Positions 18,101-28,290 of a stretch of 32,912 bases of DNA are shown here, one piece after another. The stretch comes from Paramacrobiotus metropolitanus. Lineage: Eukaryota > Tardigrada > Eutardigrada > Parachela > Macrobiotidae. The position numbers and the translations under genes were made by a program. The first letter of the stretch is position 1; every line of letters starts with the position of its first letter. The stretch spans positions 1-32,912 of the forward strand of contig NW_026570599.1 in assembly GCF_019649055.1 (NCBI RefSeq). Direction: 5' to 3'. The notes beneath the pieces are model-generated. The model ran no database searches, was not told the origin of the DNA, and saw nothing but the letters and a program-made list of their open reading frames with translations.

Positions 18101-19832
18101 ACGGATGTTTCGTTGAAATTCTGTTTGTTTTAGCCAGACTGTACTTAACTAGCAGGCTGTTTTACATGGGTATCTAATCCGGTCAAGGGCAAAAGTGTAT
18201 GTAAGTCTATTACCGCATACAATTCTATTCAATATACAGGATCCCCCTGTCTTATAGTTTACGGGACGCGCCGGTTAAGATTTAAGCTTATTTAATTTCA
18301 GGTGCATTTGTTTAACAAGTGTATGTAAAGGCCGGTTTTACTGTATACTGTAACAAGGAAAGAGCGGTTGATAACTTGATACGGTGATACCTTTGTTAAA
18401 CAAGGCTCGTTTAACCAGTTTAACTTTAACCATAACTCTGGCTACTTGCATTTGTGATTATTATTAATGCCTGAAAACGATACATAAATCACTCCAGATC
18501 ACTTTTTTGGACCACTTTATGTCATTCTAAAGCTAAAGGATTTGTATACACTGTTCTGAAAACCGTTTGCGCGAATGGTAGTGCACCAAAACGAAAGGTA
18601 ATGCAGAAATTAGTGCACTGAGTCAAAAGCGGTGCAGGAGGTTCTGCAGTGTACGGAACAAAATGTAGTAAAAGGAGTGTACGGAGTGTCACCAATTGCT
18701 AACTGCAAAAAGACGTGCATATCGGTTAAGACCCTCGTCCGCCCACCTGGGGCAATTGCACCGGAAAATGCGTATTATCCAGTTTGTAATACTGTAACGG
18801 CCTTGGTTAAACAATACTAATCCAGTGTAAGCACAACCTTTGACATTTAACGTTCAACAACCGCTTATGGAATAAATTTTTCTAACCGAAAGTCTCCCAC
18901 ACTTTGTCAAATCCCTTATGTTTAGTAAGCTTCTTTTGATTTTTTTGTAATGCGCCCCAGAAATTTTTAGCTAATCCCAAACTTCTTTAGCTAATCTCGG
19001 AGTTGATATTCGATACATATATTAAAGTTTTCTGTAGAAAGCCGTGTGGAGAAATACCGGTAGGCTTAACGATATCAGATGGCGCTGGCTAAGCGCGCAT
19101 CGTCCATCGACGGAGGAACAAACGAACCCGGATGTAGGTTTTAATGCCGAAATCTGAACACACACCGCGCTTGCGCGCAAGCCAAAAAACCAACTGGCCT
19201 CCGTAGGCAGCGCAGCTGCGTACAGAGCCGTCAAAATGCATGAAAATGCCCAGACAGGAAAAAACCCAAAACCAACCAATGACAGAAGGGCTGAATCATA
19301 AGCCCGCCCTGACAACGACGTAAACCAACGCCCTACCTTACTCTAGTAGGTGCATAATACTCGGGCGGAAGTTCGAACATCTTGCTATTTAACTTCGAGC
19401 AACGGCAAGCGACTGCAGGTCAATGCCCGAGCTGGAAGTAAATGCTAAGTCTGTAACAGTGAATGGTTGACTGACTCCAACTTAGCACCGTAGTATCATC
19501 ATTATACACTTCCATAATTCTAACGATCAATTTCGCTGTACTGGCTCCGCAGGTCGCGTGGATACAAGTACGCCAGTATAGCATCCATGCCGAACCATGC
19601 GTGAATGTGATGACTTACAACGAAATTAACCTCTGAATTCCGTAGCGGTGCGCACAGCGCACATACATTAATTTTGCGAAGTACGGCTCAACGTAATCAC
19701 ACAGTGCTTCAATCAGTGCCAAAGTAGCAATTCAAACACTCAGATATATCATTGTATCGCCGCGGAAGTTAAGCAACTTATCATTGTTTCAGATGAAAGT
19801 GCCCGCAAAAAGGTTCCTGTTCTTAAACGGGA
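18101..19832. other. No gene seen
   Basis: About 1.7 kb of AT-rich DNA with only short frames lacking recognisable protein. The 98-codon - strand frame at 19022-19315 has no similarity I can name. The final part may hold the promoter of the downstream HtrL-like gene, but no core promoter element is convincing. Confidence 0.35.
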
Positions 19833-20769
19833 ATGAGGGGAAGCTTTGCTAGGTCGGTTTGTTCTGTTGTTATCTGCTGGGCAGTTACGTATTCAGTATA
19901 TGAGTTTGGTATGCTCGTATTCTCCTCCACATTTCGCTCCTATTGTGTGTCGACGAGATCTAAGGTAGTAACATATCGAAACACGATCAAAAGCAATGTG
20001 ACAGTTGTTACAGCTTATTATAATATTCCTTCAAAAGCCGAAAAGACTATATATCTAAAGTGGATGTCTAACTTTTTAACCAACATCCCTTGTCCAATGT
20101 ACATTTTCACGACGTCGAAAATGTTTTTAACGGTGTATGACATGCGCAAAAACCTGCTCGATCAAACGGTTTTCGTAATAAAAGAGTTTGAGGAGCTCAA
20201 AATGCATGCCAAAAAAGCTATCTGGATGGAAACCAAGCTTAATGATACGGAAACGTACCATACCTGGGAGCTATACGCTATTTGGAACGAAAAATGGGAA
20301 TTCGTGAAAGAGGCTAGAGGAAGTAATATATTTGGCTCCCAATTTTTTGTTTGGTGTGATATCGGATCTTTCCGGACCGAAGGACATTTACGATATTTGC
20401 GAAATTTTCCGAACCCTTCGAATTGAGCAGCAGTTGGCCGAGCACGAGAAGCTTACACTGCTTTTGGTCTCACCATTCGTGAATGTGACGATCGATAATA
20501 ATGGTATGCCTCCTCCTGAACTGGATAACGAGAATCATATAGGAGGCACTGTAGCTGCTGGCCATGATGCGGCATGGAGAATCTGGACAAAAAATTATTA
20601 TGAAATGCAGGAGAAATACTTCAAGAGGAAACGCAACGCTGGAAAGGATCAAAATGTGATGAATGCTGTTGTTCTAAAGTATCCTCATACTGTTAACCTC
20701 GTTAAGCCTAAAAATTACTTCAACGGAAGCGGGGACCCATGGTTTTATCTACAGTACTATTTTTCGTAA
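19833..20769 (+). pseudogene. HtrL/YibB-family putative glycosyltransferase-like gene, frame-broken
   Basis: ATG 19833 opens a frame with an N-terminal hydrophobic segment (about residues 9-32) and the family core VTVVTAYYNIPSK. It runs to WCDIGSFR, then meets TGA at 20424-20426. The rest of the family sequence (AEHEKLTLLL, then HIGGTVAAGHD, NAGKDQNVMNAV and DPWFYLQYYFS) continues in another frame to TAA 20767-20769. A single indel near 20417-20428 separates the parts; everything else is intact. It is a clear paralogue of the gene at 22535, which has no break. It is either a recent pseudogene or a sequencing error, with programmed frameshifting least likely. If functional, a type II membrane protein of the secretory pathway would be expected. 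Confidence 0.75.
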
Positions 20770-22534
20770 ATTCCGCTACATATATGGAGTCTATCGACGT
20801 TCGCTGTAAAAATAGTTTTCCAAGGGGGGTCGATAATTTTATACCTCATCCTAAATTCATGTATGAAAGCTATTCGTTTCGGCTCTGGGGCGCGAAAATG
20901 CAATTCAAAAAATCAAAATGTTTCTAAATTAAAGATTTTTGCTCTTCAACTAACGACATTAATGTAGCTTGTTTTATTGTTTCTGGTAGAGGGTTCGTTT
21001 CTCGTTTTTCACCTGTAAGGAACTGCAGTATTCTAGCAACCGTGCTTGGCCAGTGCACTAAATAACAGAGACTCTGCACGAGTTATTCTCGTGAAACCGG
21101 CAAACAAAGGTTTTGAGAGTGAGTTTCTAACCAGCGCTGTTAAAGCTTACCTGGTTCAATATCGTTTCTGGAAGGGCAACGTGTTAGGTACAAATCAAAT
21201 TTAAACCTGCATTTTTTGGTGCAACCTGTCATGCAGCCAAAAATTATGACCGAAAATACTCGAAAATACCAAATAAACAATCGACATTTTTTGGAAAAGT
21301 CACAATGTGTCATGACTGCATGACTCGTTCAGCGTATGCTGCATATCCGCTTTCTTTTTCTACTGAAAGAAAACGTGTTTTGCTAAATAAACACTAGAAA
21401 ATGTTCAAAAAGTCCTTAAGGGGAAGAAATGGCACAAGATTTTATGTTTTGTGAGCTGGGACACGAAAAATTTTTAGACGGTTTCATTTGGCATCATTGC
21501 AAAAAAGGATGGCTTAATTTTTTCGAAAAAGTTTTTTTAAGTTTTGTAGTTAATAAAATTTTGTATCAAACAAACGTAAACAGTATACGGTCCGACAAAG
21601 GGTCTGCGAGAAACAAACGAAAACAGGAGACTGCCATTTTGTTCAGCCACCCGGTACATGGTACAGTACATTTATGAATTAATAACGCAGTGTAAACTGT
21701 AATTGTAATTAACGTACGTAGATAAATAACCTAATAGTCTGATAATAGATTAATTTTTAATTGCTCATTTAGACGCTTCAATATAATAATTATGTTTATT
21801 AAAGTGTATGCGCGCAGTAGACTGTTGTTTTCATGACTAGCATGCCTGATGCCGTGATGCGTATTTGCAAAACGGAGCTGTTCACGCGGGTATTTGTAAA
21901 ACGTTCCGTATCTTTCCTTCGACCAGTTAAAAGCAGATCGGCTCGGAAAGTTATGCATCATAATCCTGGTCAAAACAAAACCAGACCGGAGATAAAAAAG
22001 CCAGAGGTGACTGAGGTCGCGTATTAAAGGGAAGAAAGACAGAGCGGATAACAAGCTCTACGCACGCAGTCCGTACAGCATACACCCTATACGCTGTCCA
22101 TGCGCAAAATATTAGCAAACCTTAAGGTTTAGCAGTATTATGCCATGCAGCATGGTCATGTGTTGGCCATATGCGGTAGCTTGTCAGCTATTATTGACTA
22201 CTAATAACTCGTTAGCTATTACTGCCGTGGTTTTCGAAATTGAGGGACACGTCAACAAGTTTGATGGTGACTCTTCAGCTCTTGTTTCGAAGTCGGAATA
22301 TATGACTGACTCTCTGACTGCCTTCGCTACGTTGACACCGTTTTCTGATATCATTTTGGAAGTTAAGGTCGCAATTTCCGTAGGTATGTGCAGTGTACGA
22401 GCCGTTTTAGTTGGCCAAAATTTTGTGCTGTTTTAGTGCGTACGCACCTCTTTTTTGCACGTCCTGTGCGCGTCAGCAAGGTACTTTCGATCGAATTGTT
22501 GTTTGGCATATTAATCTTGATCTCCACATAAAAC
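20770..22534. other. Intergenic DNA between the HtrL-like paralogues
   Basis: No convincing gene. A 62-codon frame at 20739-20927 overlaps the end of the upstream gene and looks spurious. The frame at 22140-22436 (98 codons) has no recognisable family. AATAAA at 21386 may serve the upstream gene but is far from its stop. Confidence 0.35.
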
Positions 22535-23476
22535 ATGGACATTCGCTGGCCAAAAAGCGGTTCACGTTCGCTGTGCAAGTGCAAACAACCCCTTTTTTGT
22601 GTAACATTATGCCTACTGTTTGTTCTCCTAATGTGCCAAACAAGTCACGATGGTATTACACCCTCTCCTGCTGAAAACGACCATTCTGCGGCTCGAATTA
22701 CCGTTGTGACAGCATATTACGATATCCCGTCTAAACGAGCTCGGCGGACATACCTCGCTTGGATTAAAAACTTTTTCTCTAATATACCATGCCATCTGTA
22801 CATCTTCACCTCGAAAAAGAATCTTCGCCTGTTGAAAGCGTTCCGGCAACCATACTTGGACCGAACCAGGATCATTGTGAAGGAGCTGGAAGAACTTGAA
22901 ATGTATAAACTGATGGGCGACTGGACTAAGATTAAGTCTCGTGATACAGAAGCCGGCCACTCTCCTTTGCTTTACCTTATTTGGAACCAGAAATGGCTGT
23001 TTGTGAATGACTCAATTCAAGAAAACGCATTTCAGTCAGAATACTTTATATGGTGCGATGCCGGAGCATTTAGAAGTCACCGACATATTCATTTACTCAG
23101 GAATTTTCCGGACGTCACAAAAACTGTATCAGTTCTACGCGATCATAACCGCTTGACACTACTGCTTTTAAATGCATTCGATGGCCTTGAACTTTCTGAC
23201 GGGACACAAAGCAAGTTCTTCATACCCGGACACAATCATATCGGCGGAGGGTTCGCTGCCGGTCATACAAATGCCTGGAATCACTGGATAAAAAACTATT
23301 ACGAAATGCAGAGGCAGTTCATTCGACGTAAACAGAATGCGGGAAAAGACCAGCATGTGATGAACGCGGTTGCAGTGCAATACCCACAGTTTGTGAACTT
23401 GATATCACCAAAATCATACTTTAACCACACCGGGGATCCTTGGTTTTATCTGCAGTATTTTTTCAGTGGAAGTTAG
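22535..23476 (+). CDS. HtrL/YibB-family putative glycosyltransferase-like membrane protein, intact
   Basis: A 313-residue intact frame from ATG 22535 to TAG 23474-23476. Residues 19-35 (PLFCVTLCLLFVLLMCQ) form a signal anchor after a basic N-terminus, predicting a type II membrane protein. Residues about 55-311 match the HtrL/YibB family (bacterial members linked to lipopolysaccharide loci, function uncertain). Landmarks are ITVVTAYYDIPSK (55-67), YFIWCDAGAFR (170-180) with an aspartate in the position expected for nucleotide-sugar/metal binding, HIGGGFAAGH (235-244), NAGKDQHVMNAV (268-279) and DPWFYLQYFF (301-310). N158 and N297 are N-glycosylation sequons. It uses one exon. It is about half identical by eye to its upstream neighbour, so this is a tandem duplication. 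Enzymatic activity is inferred, not shown. Confidence 0.85.
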   Translation: MDIRWPKSGSRSLCKCKQPLFCVTLCLLFVLLMCQTSHDGITPSPAENDHSAARITVVTAYYDIPSKRARRTYLAWIKNFFSNIPCHLYIFTSKKNLRLLKAFRQPYLDRTRIIVKELEELEMYKLMGDWTKIKSRDTEAGHSPLLYLIWNQKWLFVNDSIQENAFQSEYFIWCDAGAFRSHRHIHLLRNFPDVTKTVSVLRDHNRLTLLLLNAFDGLELSDGTQSKFFIPGHNHIGGGFAAGHTNAWNHWIKNYYEMQRQFIRRKQNAGKDQHVMNAVAVQYPQFVNLISPKSYFNHTGDPWFYLQYFFSGS

Positions 23477-23693
23477 TGCAATATTTTTGGATACTTCTGC
23501 TTGTGTTCATGATTCATCAGTTAAAATTTTTATGAAGTACCGAGGTCTACTTAGCAGTTTTGAGCAACGAGGCAGACTTTTTTGGTGAAAGTGTCACCAG
23601 AAACAGCCCAATGGTCAGTAAATTCTCCTAACTAGTCGCACCCCCGAAACACATTTTTTGTTTCCGTTTATGACGTTTTTTGTAGCCGAAGAG

Positions 23694-24113
23694 GTATACA
23701 CTGTGAAAACTAGGTATGTAATATCTGGAAACGAGAGTTATGAATTCTGCAAAATTCGAAGTAGTAATAGGTGTACCAAAAGTTCATAGACGATTAAATT
23801 TTGCAAGTAAATGCGCATGTCCATGACGATCGTTTTACACTGATCCAGACTTCCATGATTTTTTTCAAATTTTAAAATGAATTGTAAAGTTTTTGAAATT
23901 CATTTTAAAATTTGAAAAACATGCTGGAACAGTGGGTCGGTGTAAAAACGTTTTTCGTGGTTATGTGCATTTACGTGCAAAATTTGAGGGAGATCGCTAC
24001 ATAATGAGACTTTTGGTACACCTGAACGCATTTAAACTTTTTGGAATTTTGTAACAGCCATAACTCCCGAACCGGATGTGGCGCGCACAAACGGTTTTCA
24101 CGCCAGTGTATAC
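23694..24113. mobile_element. Foldback (long inverted repeat) element, copy 2
   Basis: Outer ends gtatacact (23694) and agtgtatac (24105) are reverse complements, and inner landmarks gtgtaccaaaag (23771) and cttttggtacac (24010) mirror each other. The AT-rich centre lies near 23895. It matches the inner part of copy 1 (16521-17178), for example tttaaactttttggaatttt at 24031 and 16978. The outer arms of copy 1 are missing here. It ends about 150 bases from the tyrosine recombinase stop codon. Confidence 0.65.
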
Positions 24114-24265
24114 AAATTGCTTCTCAACGCGCCACGCGAAACAGCTACTCTGGGCTCGGAACTTTATTCCATTGGGCAGATATGCCGATACATTGGCCGG
24201 AAGCGGCCCCAAGCCCAAGAAGCCAAACAAACAAGAACAATGCGGAAGCAACAGCACGGCTAAAT

Positions 24266-24609
24266 TTACCGTTGCAATGTGAGGGCTGTCGCAATTCCGG
24301 AAGCAAATTCTCGGCGGAAGTCGACATCACGGCTGATGTACTGCTTGTAGCAGTCGCTTCTCCAATTCCCTTGAGCTTTCAACGAATTTTCCGATAGGCC
24401 AACAAACGAGGAAAATGTAGCAGCTCGCCTCCGAAAGGAATGAGCAGAAAACCGTGAGACGTCCAAAACGCCACCGCTTCCCAGCGTTTTCCGAAATAAT
24501 TTGTTAAATTCATTCGAGGTTAAAGGTTTAAGGGATTCGCCAACCCTATAACTAAACAAGAAATCGTGGTCGCGCGGTCGCACAGATTTCTGTGCGCTGC
24601 GAATGGCTT
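24266..24609 (-). pseudogene. Tyrosine recombinase, C-terminal catalytic fragment cut by the right element
   Basis: The - strand frame ending at TAA (24268-24266) contains HSFRRRAATF (the H-x-x-R box), then GNWRSDCYKQYI with the tryptophan often seen in place of the third histidine and the candidate nucleophile tyrosine. This is the eukaryotic phage-integrase-like tyrosine recombinase type found in many invertebrate mobile elements. The catalytic N-terminal arginine and the core-binding domain are absent. Homology stops at 24609, exactly where the right element's CA edge lies (24610), while an unrelated frame merely runs on to 24775. The simplest reading is that the right element inserted into this gene. 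Confidence 0.65.
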
Positions 24610-24652
24610 TGTGACAGCTGGCAAACAAAGGCTCACGATAGTGAGAGAAGGC

Positions 24653-24658
24653 TTTATT
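24653..24658 (-). promoter_or_regulatory. Polyadenylation signal AATAAA of the right element
   Basis: TTTATT on the + strand, AATAAA in sense, 43 bases from the proposed edge, in the same acaataaagc block as the left element. Confidence 0.55.
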
Positions 24659-25099
24659 GTGGATAGCAATAAAGTGAAGAACCAACATACAAAGGCTCGA
24701 TGCGAGCAGGATCATGAAAGTACAGTGAATGATAATGCTAGTGAACAAAGTGAACGGCATATCGAGCCAAAGCATGGGAAAAGCCTATGCGGCATACTGG
24801 GCAGATCCAACACGAGCGAACGAACGCTGATAGGCCGAGATGGAGAAGTGGGGCGTGGCTCCGCCTACATCGAGGCCGATGATTGGCCGAGACGTAAGGC
24901 TGGGCGGAAAGCTGCCTGAGTCGAGGCCGATCTAGCGCTCGACAGCGAGTGCGACTCGGTGTGAGTCAGCACACCGGAAGCGGACTGTCGCTGGCTGCCT
25001 GCTCGTAGGCTGCCATAGCGACTGGCCCAACATGCCTCTGGGCGGAGTCCGAGCCTGCGAAGGACCGGCCTCATACCGCTCCAGTGCCTGCTCCGCACA

Positions 25100-25116
25100 C
25101 GACCCTATTGGGGTCG
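25100..25116 (-). other. Loop-conserved hairpin cgaccc-TATTG-gggtcg (+ strand)
   Basis: Perfect 6-bp stem, CAATA loop in sense. It is the positional homologue of the left hairpin at 13713-13728, with the stem conserved and the loop changed. Confidence 0.65.
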
Positions 25117-25555
25117 GTGGCTGCGCCTCGGAAGTATCCGATGATGGGGTGTCTCGTGCCGCGTTCTCCTCCGGACCCGTGGTGGCGATACAACTCACGG
25201 CCGAAATCCGAAGGTCGGTCGGTATTGTTGGACCGGTGTAGGCATCTGTTGGTCGAGTCCGTAACGGCGAAAAGTAAAAAAAATAAAGTATTATTCCATC
25301 TTTCTCTCTCTCTCTAGTAAAATAACATCACAATTCCTGGTGAGCAGGTTTAAAAAAAGATAAAAAAAAAATGAGAACATCATTTCGAGATTAGAAAAAG
25401 TAAACTCAAAGTCTTTGGTCCGGGGCTTTGGGCCGGGTGCTTATTCCGACTAGAGCTCGTCCGCTCACGGGGGCTCCAGTCCACTGTAAGTCCGGTCATC
25501 TAGGTCCGAGGCATCGGTTCTCGGGATACCCAATGGTACCGGTTCAATTCACCGA

Positions 25556-25573
25556 GGGTCGAAGGTTCGACCC
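25556..25573 (-). other. Hairpin gggtcga-aggt-tcgaccc
   Basis: Perfect 7-bp stem with a 4-base loop, at the junction between terminal region and hairpin tract; similar gggtcgaa/ttcgaccc words recur to 26415. Confidence 0.45.
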
Positions 25574-25795
25574 TATTGACTTCGGGTAAAGGGTATGGAT
25601 CTCCGTTGTCGGGTGCGAAACGGGCGTGAAACACACTTTCCGACCGGGATCCTCCGGTAAAAGTTCGATTGGAACCTTCTTAGCCGGGTAAGACAGGTCG
25701 TACTTACGTCCAGCCGTGGTTCATCGGGTAAGGTTGATGGAGAGGCACCGTCGCATTCGCGAATACCGTAAGGTACCCTCTTTAAGTGCAGGATA

Positions 25796-25810
25796 AGACC
25801 TGTTGGGTCT
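25796..25810 (-). other. Hairpin agacc-TGTTG-ggtct (+ strand)
   Basis: Perfect 5-bp stem; loop CAACA in sense, the same variant as at 30928-30948. Confidence 0.6.
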
Positions 25811-25879
25811 ATTGATCGGTGGATCCTCCGGGAAAATCCGGTGATCCGAGGTTCGAGCCGGGCAAACCGTAAAGGTGTG

Positions 25880-26700
25880 TCCTGTCGCCTATTGGGCAAC
25901 AAGGACCGGTTAATGCCTGGTCTCTGTAGGGTTGGATGGTCGATGGTATGGTCTCTGTGCGGGAGTCCGACCCCATGTCCGGTTAGCTTCAAAATGTTGA
26001 AGTCCGATGGTAGCCTTGGTGCCCGAGGGTCAGCTCCGGTTGTAAAATCAGAGTTCAAGCTCAGCCTCGGTTGCTGAGTCTAAGTCCAATTGGCAGCCTC
26101 GGTACTCGAGTTAGAGTCCGGGTTGTACCCTCGGCTGCACTGGCAGATGGGTTCAGTGATACTCCGCTCGGCTGAAAATCCTATGTTCGTCTCCTGTCAC
26201 CTATTGGGTAACTCGGAGAGGATTATCGCCGGGGTTCGAAGGGTCCAAGCCCGAGGGTCAAAGGTTCAACCCTCGGCTGTGCTGATAAATCGCAGTTCCG
26301 CGATTTGCTGGGTGTTCGTCCGGTTGAAATCCCCAAATCCACCTCCTGTCGCCTATTGGGTGACTCGGAAAGGGTGGGTTCCGGACTTTGAAGGTTGAGG
26401 GGTTCGACCCTCGAGGGTCGGAAGTTCCGAGCCTCGATATCCAAGGGTCCGATGGTCATTCCATCTCAGCAAAACCCTTAACGCAAACCCTTAATTAACC
26501 GGTGTAGGTCGCCTATTGGGCAACTCTACCGAGGGTCTCACCGGTAAGATGAAGTTCCTACCCGGGGCAGCCTCCGTGTCCGGGGTAGCCTCGGTGGTGA
26601 GGTAGTCAGCATCTAGTAAGGCTGGTCCTATGGCATTCTGCCCGGGCAAAACCCTTTTTAACGTCTCCCGTCACCTATTGGGTAACATGGAGAGGGTTAA
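25880..26700 (-). repeat. ~156-bp periodic block with five CCTATTGGG hairpins
   Basis: On the + strand a unit beginning like cctgtcrcctattgggyaac and continuing with ggagagggttaatgcc-like sequence starts near 25881, 26193, 26345, 26505 and 26667. Spacings are 312 (about two units), 152, 160 and 162. The three-base flanks covary: gcc/ggc at 25887 and 26511, acc/ggt at 26199 and 26673, gcc/ggt (G-U) at 26351. Confidence 0.6.
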
Positions 26701-26835
26701 TGCCTCTGGACAGGGTCCGAGCCTCGGTGACGAGACTGGCCCAACATGCTCTGGCGGGAGTCCGCTTGATGCTGGAGATGTCCACCGGGTGACTAGCAAA
26801 AATCATGCAAAAAGAGGCTCCTCAGCGGCTGTATA

Positions 26836-26851
26836 AGACCTAATTGGGTCT
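26836..26851 (-). other. Hairpin agacc-TAATTG-ggtct
   Basis: 5-bp stem with a one-base-longer loop; 154 bases after the last unit of the periodic block. Confidence 0.5.
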
Positions 26852-26973
26852 GAGCCACGAGGTAGGCACTCTGAGTTTTAAAGACGGAATCCATGCTGGT
26901 CCGTTCCTCGGCTGATCCCGTGCTTCCACTTAAGCGGAAACACCCGGGATGCCGGAATGATGTTGGGGCTAAA

Positions 26974-26986
26974 GGCCTATTGGGCC
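26974..26986 (-). other. Hairpin ggcc-TATTG-ggcc
   Basis: Perfect 4-bp stem with the conserved loop. Confidence 0.55.
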
Positions 26987-27245
26987 GGTTGGCGTAGTTA
27001 TGGGCGTCCGTATCCTCCTTTGGGGGTTCAGTCATGCCGGACGCGGAGGAATGCACGTGAGCTGATCTGGCCAACGCGTATTCGCCCGCGTGCCCTAATG
27101 TCCTGGTACATCCTTCCGGTGACCGCGGTCCGATTTGCGGTGAAATGGTCATGCCGGTCACTCCCACCTTCCACCAGCTTCATGAGCTGAGGTAAAGGTG
27201 TGAGTGTGCCCTAATGTCCCACTTCATCCGTTCTGGTGTGGAATG

Positions 27246-27262
27246 GAGGCCTATTGGGCCTC
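27246..27262 (-). other. Hairpin gaggcc-TATTG-ggcctc
   Basis: Perfect 6-bp stem with the conserved loop; the same stem recurs at 29219. Confidence 0.65.
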
Positions 27263-27433
27263 GATGGGCATCCTCGGTGAGGTAGAGATCGCGGTTATAC
27301 GCGACCTGCGGTGGCTTGCATCCTCCAGAGGTCCTTCTGCCGGAGGGACAGGCCGGTGGAGCGAAGCGGGTCGCGCCGCGCAGCACCGTCCCGTCGCTTT
27401 TCGTACGATGGATCCCGCCGGAGTTATGCTGCT

Positions 27434-27450
27434 GAGGCCTATTGGGCTCT
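27434..27450 (-). other. Hairpin gag-[g]-cc-TATTG-gg-ctc
   Basis: 5-bp stem with one bulged G two pairs below the loop. Confidence 0.5.
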
Positions 27451-27728
27451 CATGCTGACTTCGAGTGGCGGTCAGTCAGCCAGCTATTACTCCGATTCCC
27501 GGGGTGTCCATGGGTCGTTGGCGAACATGGTGCTGAAACGTGCTATTTCAGCGCCATGTTTGCGGAATCCTCTTGGATTGAGTTCCGGAAATAGGGTATA
27601 CGGATCCACCGACCGAGGGTGTTTTTCTTCCCGGTCGCCGTGATCCGTATTCGGTTGAGTCGTGCGGATCGCTTGGTCAGGAGATATCGCTTCCCGATCC
27701 AGACGGTCCGCATTCGGTTGGAGGATAA

Positions 27729-27743
27729 GAGCCTATTGGGCTC
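27729..27743 (-). other. Hairpin gagcc-TATTG-ggctc
   Basis: Perfect 5-bp stem with the conserved loop. Confidence 0.65.
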
Positions 27744-27951
27744 CGAAGGTTGGAGTTATGGAACCGTATGTCCATCGGGTCCGTCTGCCGATTGGGTGCG
27801 AGCAGGAGTACCCGGCAGATCATGCTGGGAACTTCTGGTCAACCTCTTTACGTGCGAAGGGTCCGATACTGAGGCTGTCACCAGGGCCTTGCTGATATAG
27901 GGCGTGTCACTGCCTATGTCAACGAGGTCCCGGCTGGTAAGGTTCAAGGTG

Positions 27952-27968
27952 AGAGCCTATTGGGCTCT
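27952..27968 (-). other. Hairpin agagcc-TATTG-ggctct
   Basis: Perfect 6-bp stem with the conserved loop. Confidence 0.65.
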
Positions 27969-28279
27969 ACAGTCCAAGTTACGGAACTGATCAGCCGGGA
28001 TTCCTCTGCCGGAGGGACCTGAACAGGGACAACTGTGTTTCGCGCAGTTGTGCTTGTCCAGTCGCTATTCGTACGATTCGTCCCGATGTGACGTTCCATT
28101 CTGTTCGGGGGTCAGCCTCCAAGATCCATCTGCCGGAGGGGCTGGCCAATGACGAGCCGTGTTGTACCCGTCTCGCCGCTGGTCAGCCGCTATTCGTGCG
28201 ATTTATCCCGGTGAACTGAGGTTTTTGATGGATTCGACCCTTCTAGTCCGAGGGTCGGAGGGTTGGACATCGGGGGTAT

Positions 28280-28290
28280 CCCTATTGGGG
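28280..28290 (-). other. Hairpin ccc-TATTG-ggg
   Basis: 3-bp stem; weak on its own but carries the full conserved core. Confidence 0.4.

Larger units (their letters stand above)
24610..25560 (-). repeat. LTR-like terminal region of the right element
   Basis: The - strand of this segment shares ordered blocks with 13221-14242, on the + strand here as: gctttattgt (24651), cgaacgaacgctga (24817), acatgcctctgggcg (25030), a gaccc/gggtc hairpin (25100), actcacggccg (25193), gttggaccggt (25227), atcacaattcc (25327), tattccgacta (25442), tccgaggcatcggttc (25505). The proposed edge is TGTGACAG at 24610 (CA in sense). Flanking bases ggctt (24605-24609) are the candidate target-site sequence. Confidence 0.6.

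Noticed and set aside
19022-19315. 97-residue - strand frame rich in A, F, L
   Set aside because: No family, no conserved partner in the window and no regulatory context; likely chance.
25540-26420. GGTTCGANCC / GGTTCAACCC words resembling the tRNA B box (T-arm), five or so copies
   Set aside because: No A box or cloverleaf can be drawn at the right distance, and the words are part of local gggtcgaa/ttcgaccc palindromes; not called tRNA or tRNA-derived SINE.
26630-27450. Recurrent + strand peptides such as AYWA and LLGN in several frames
   Set aside because: They are translations of the CCTATTGGG hairpin core on the antisense strand, not protein repeats.
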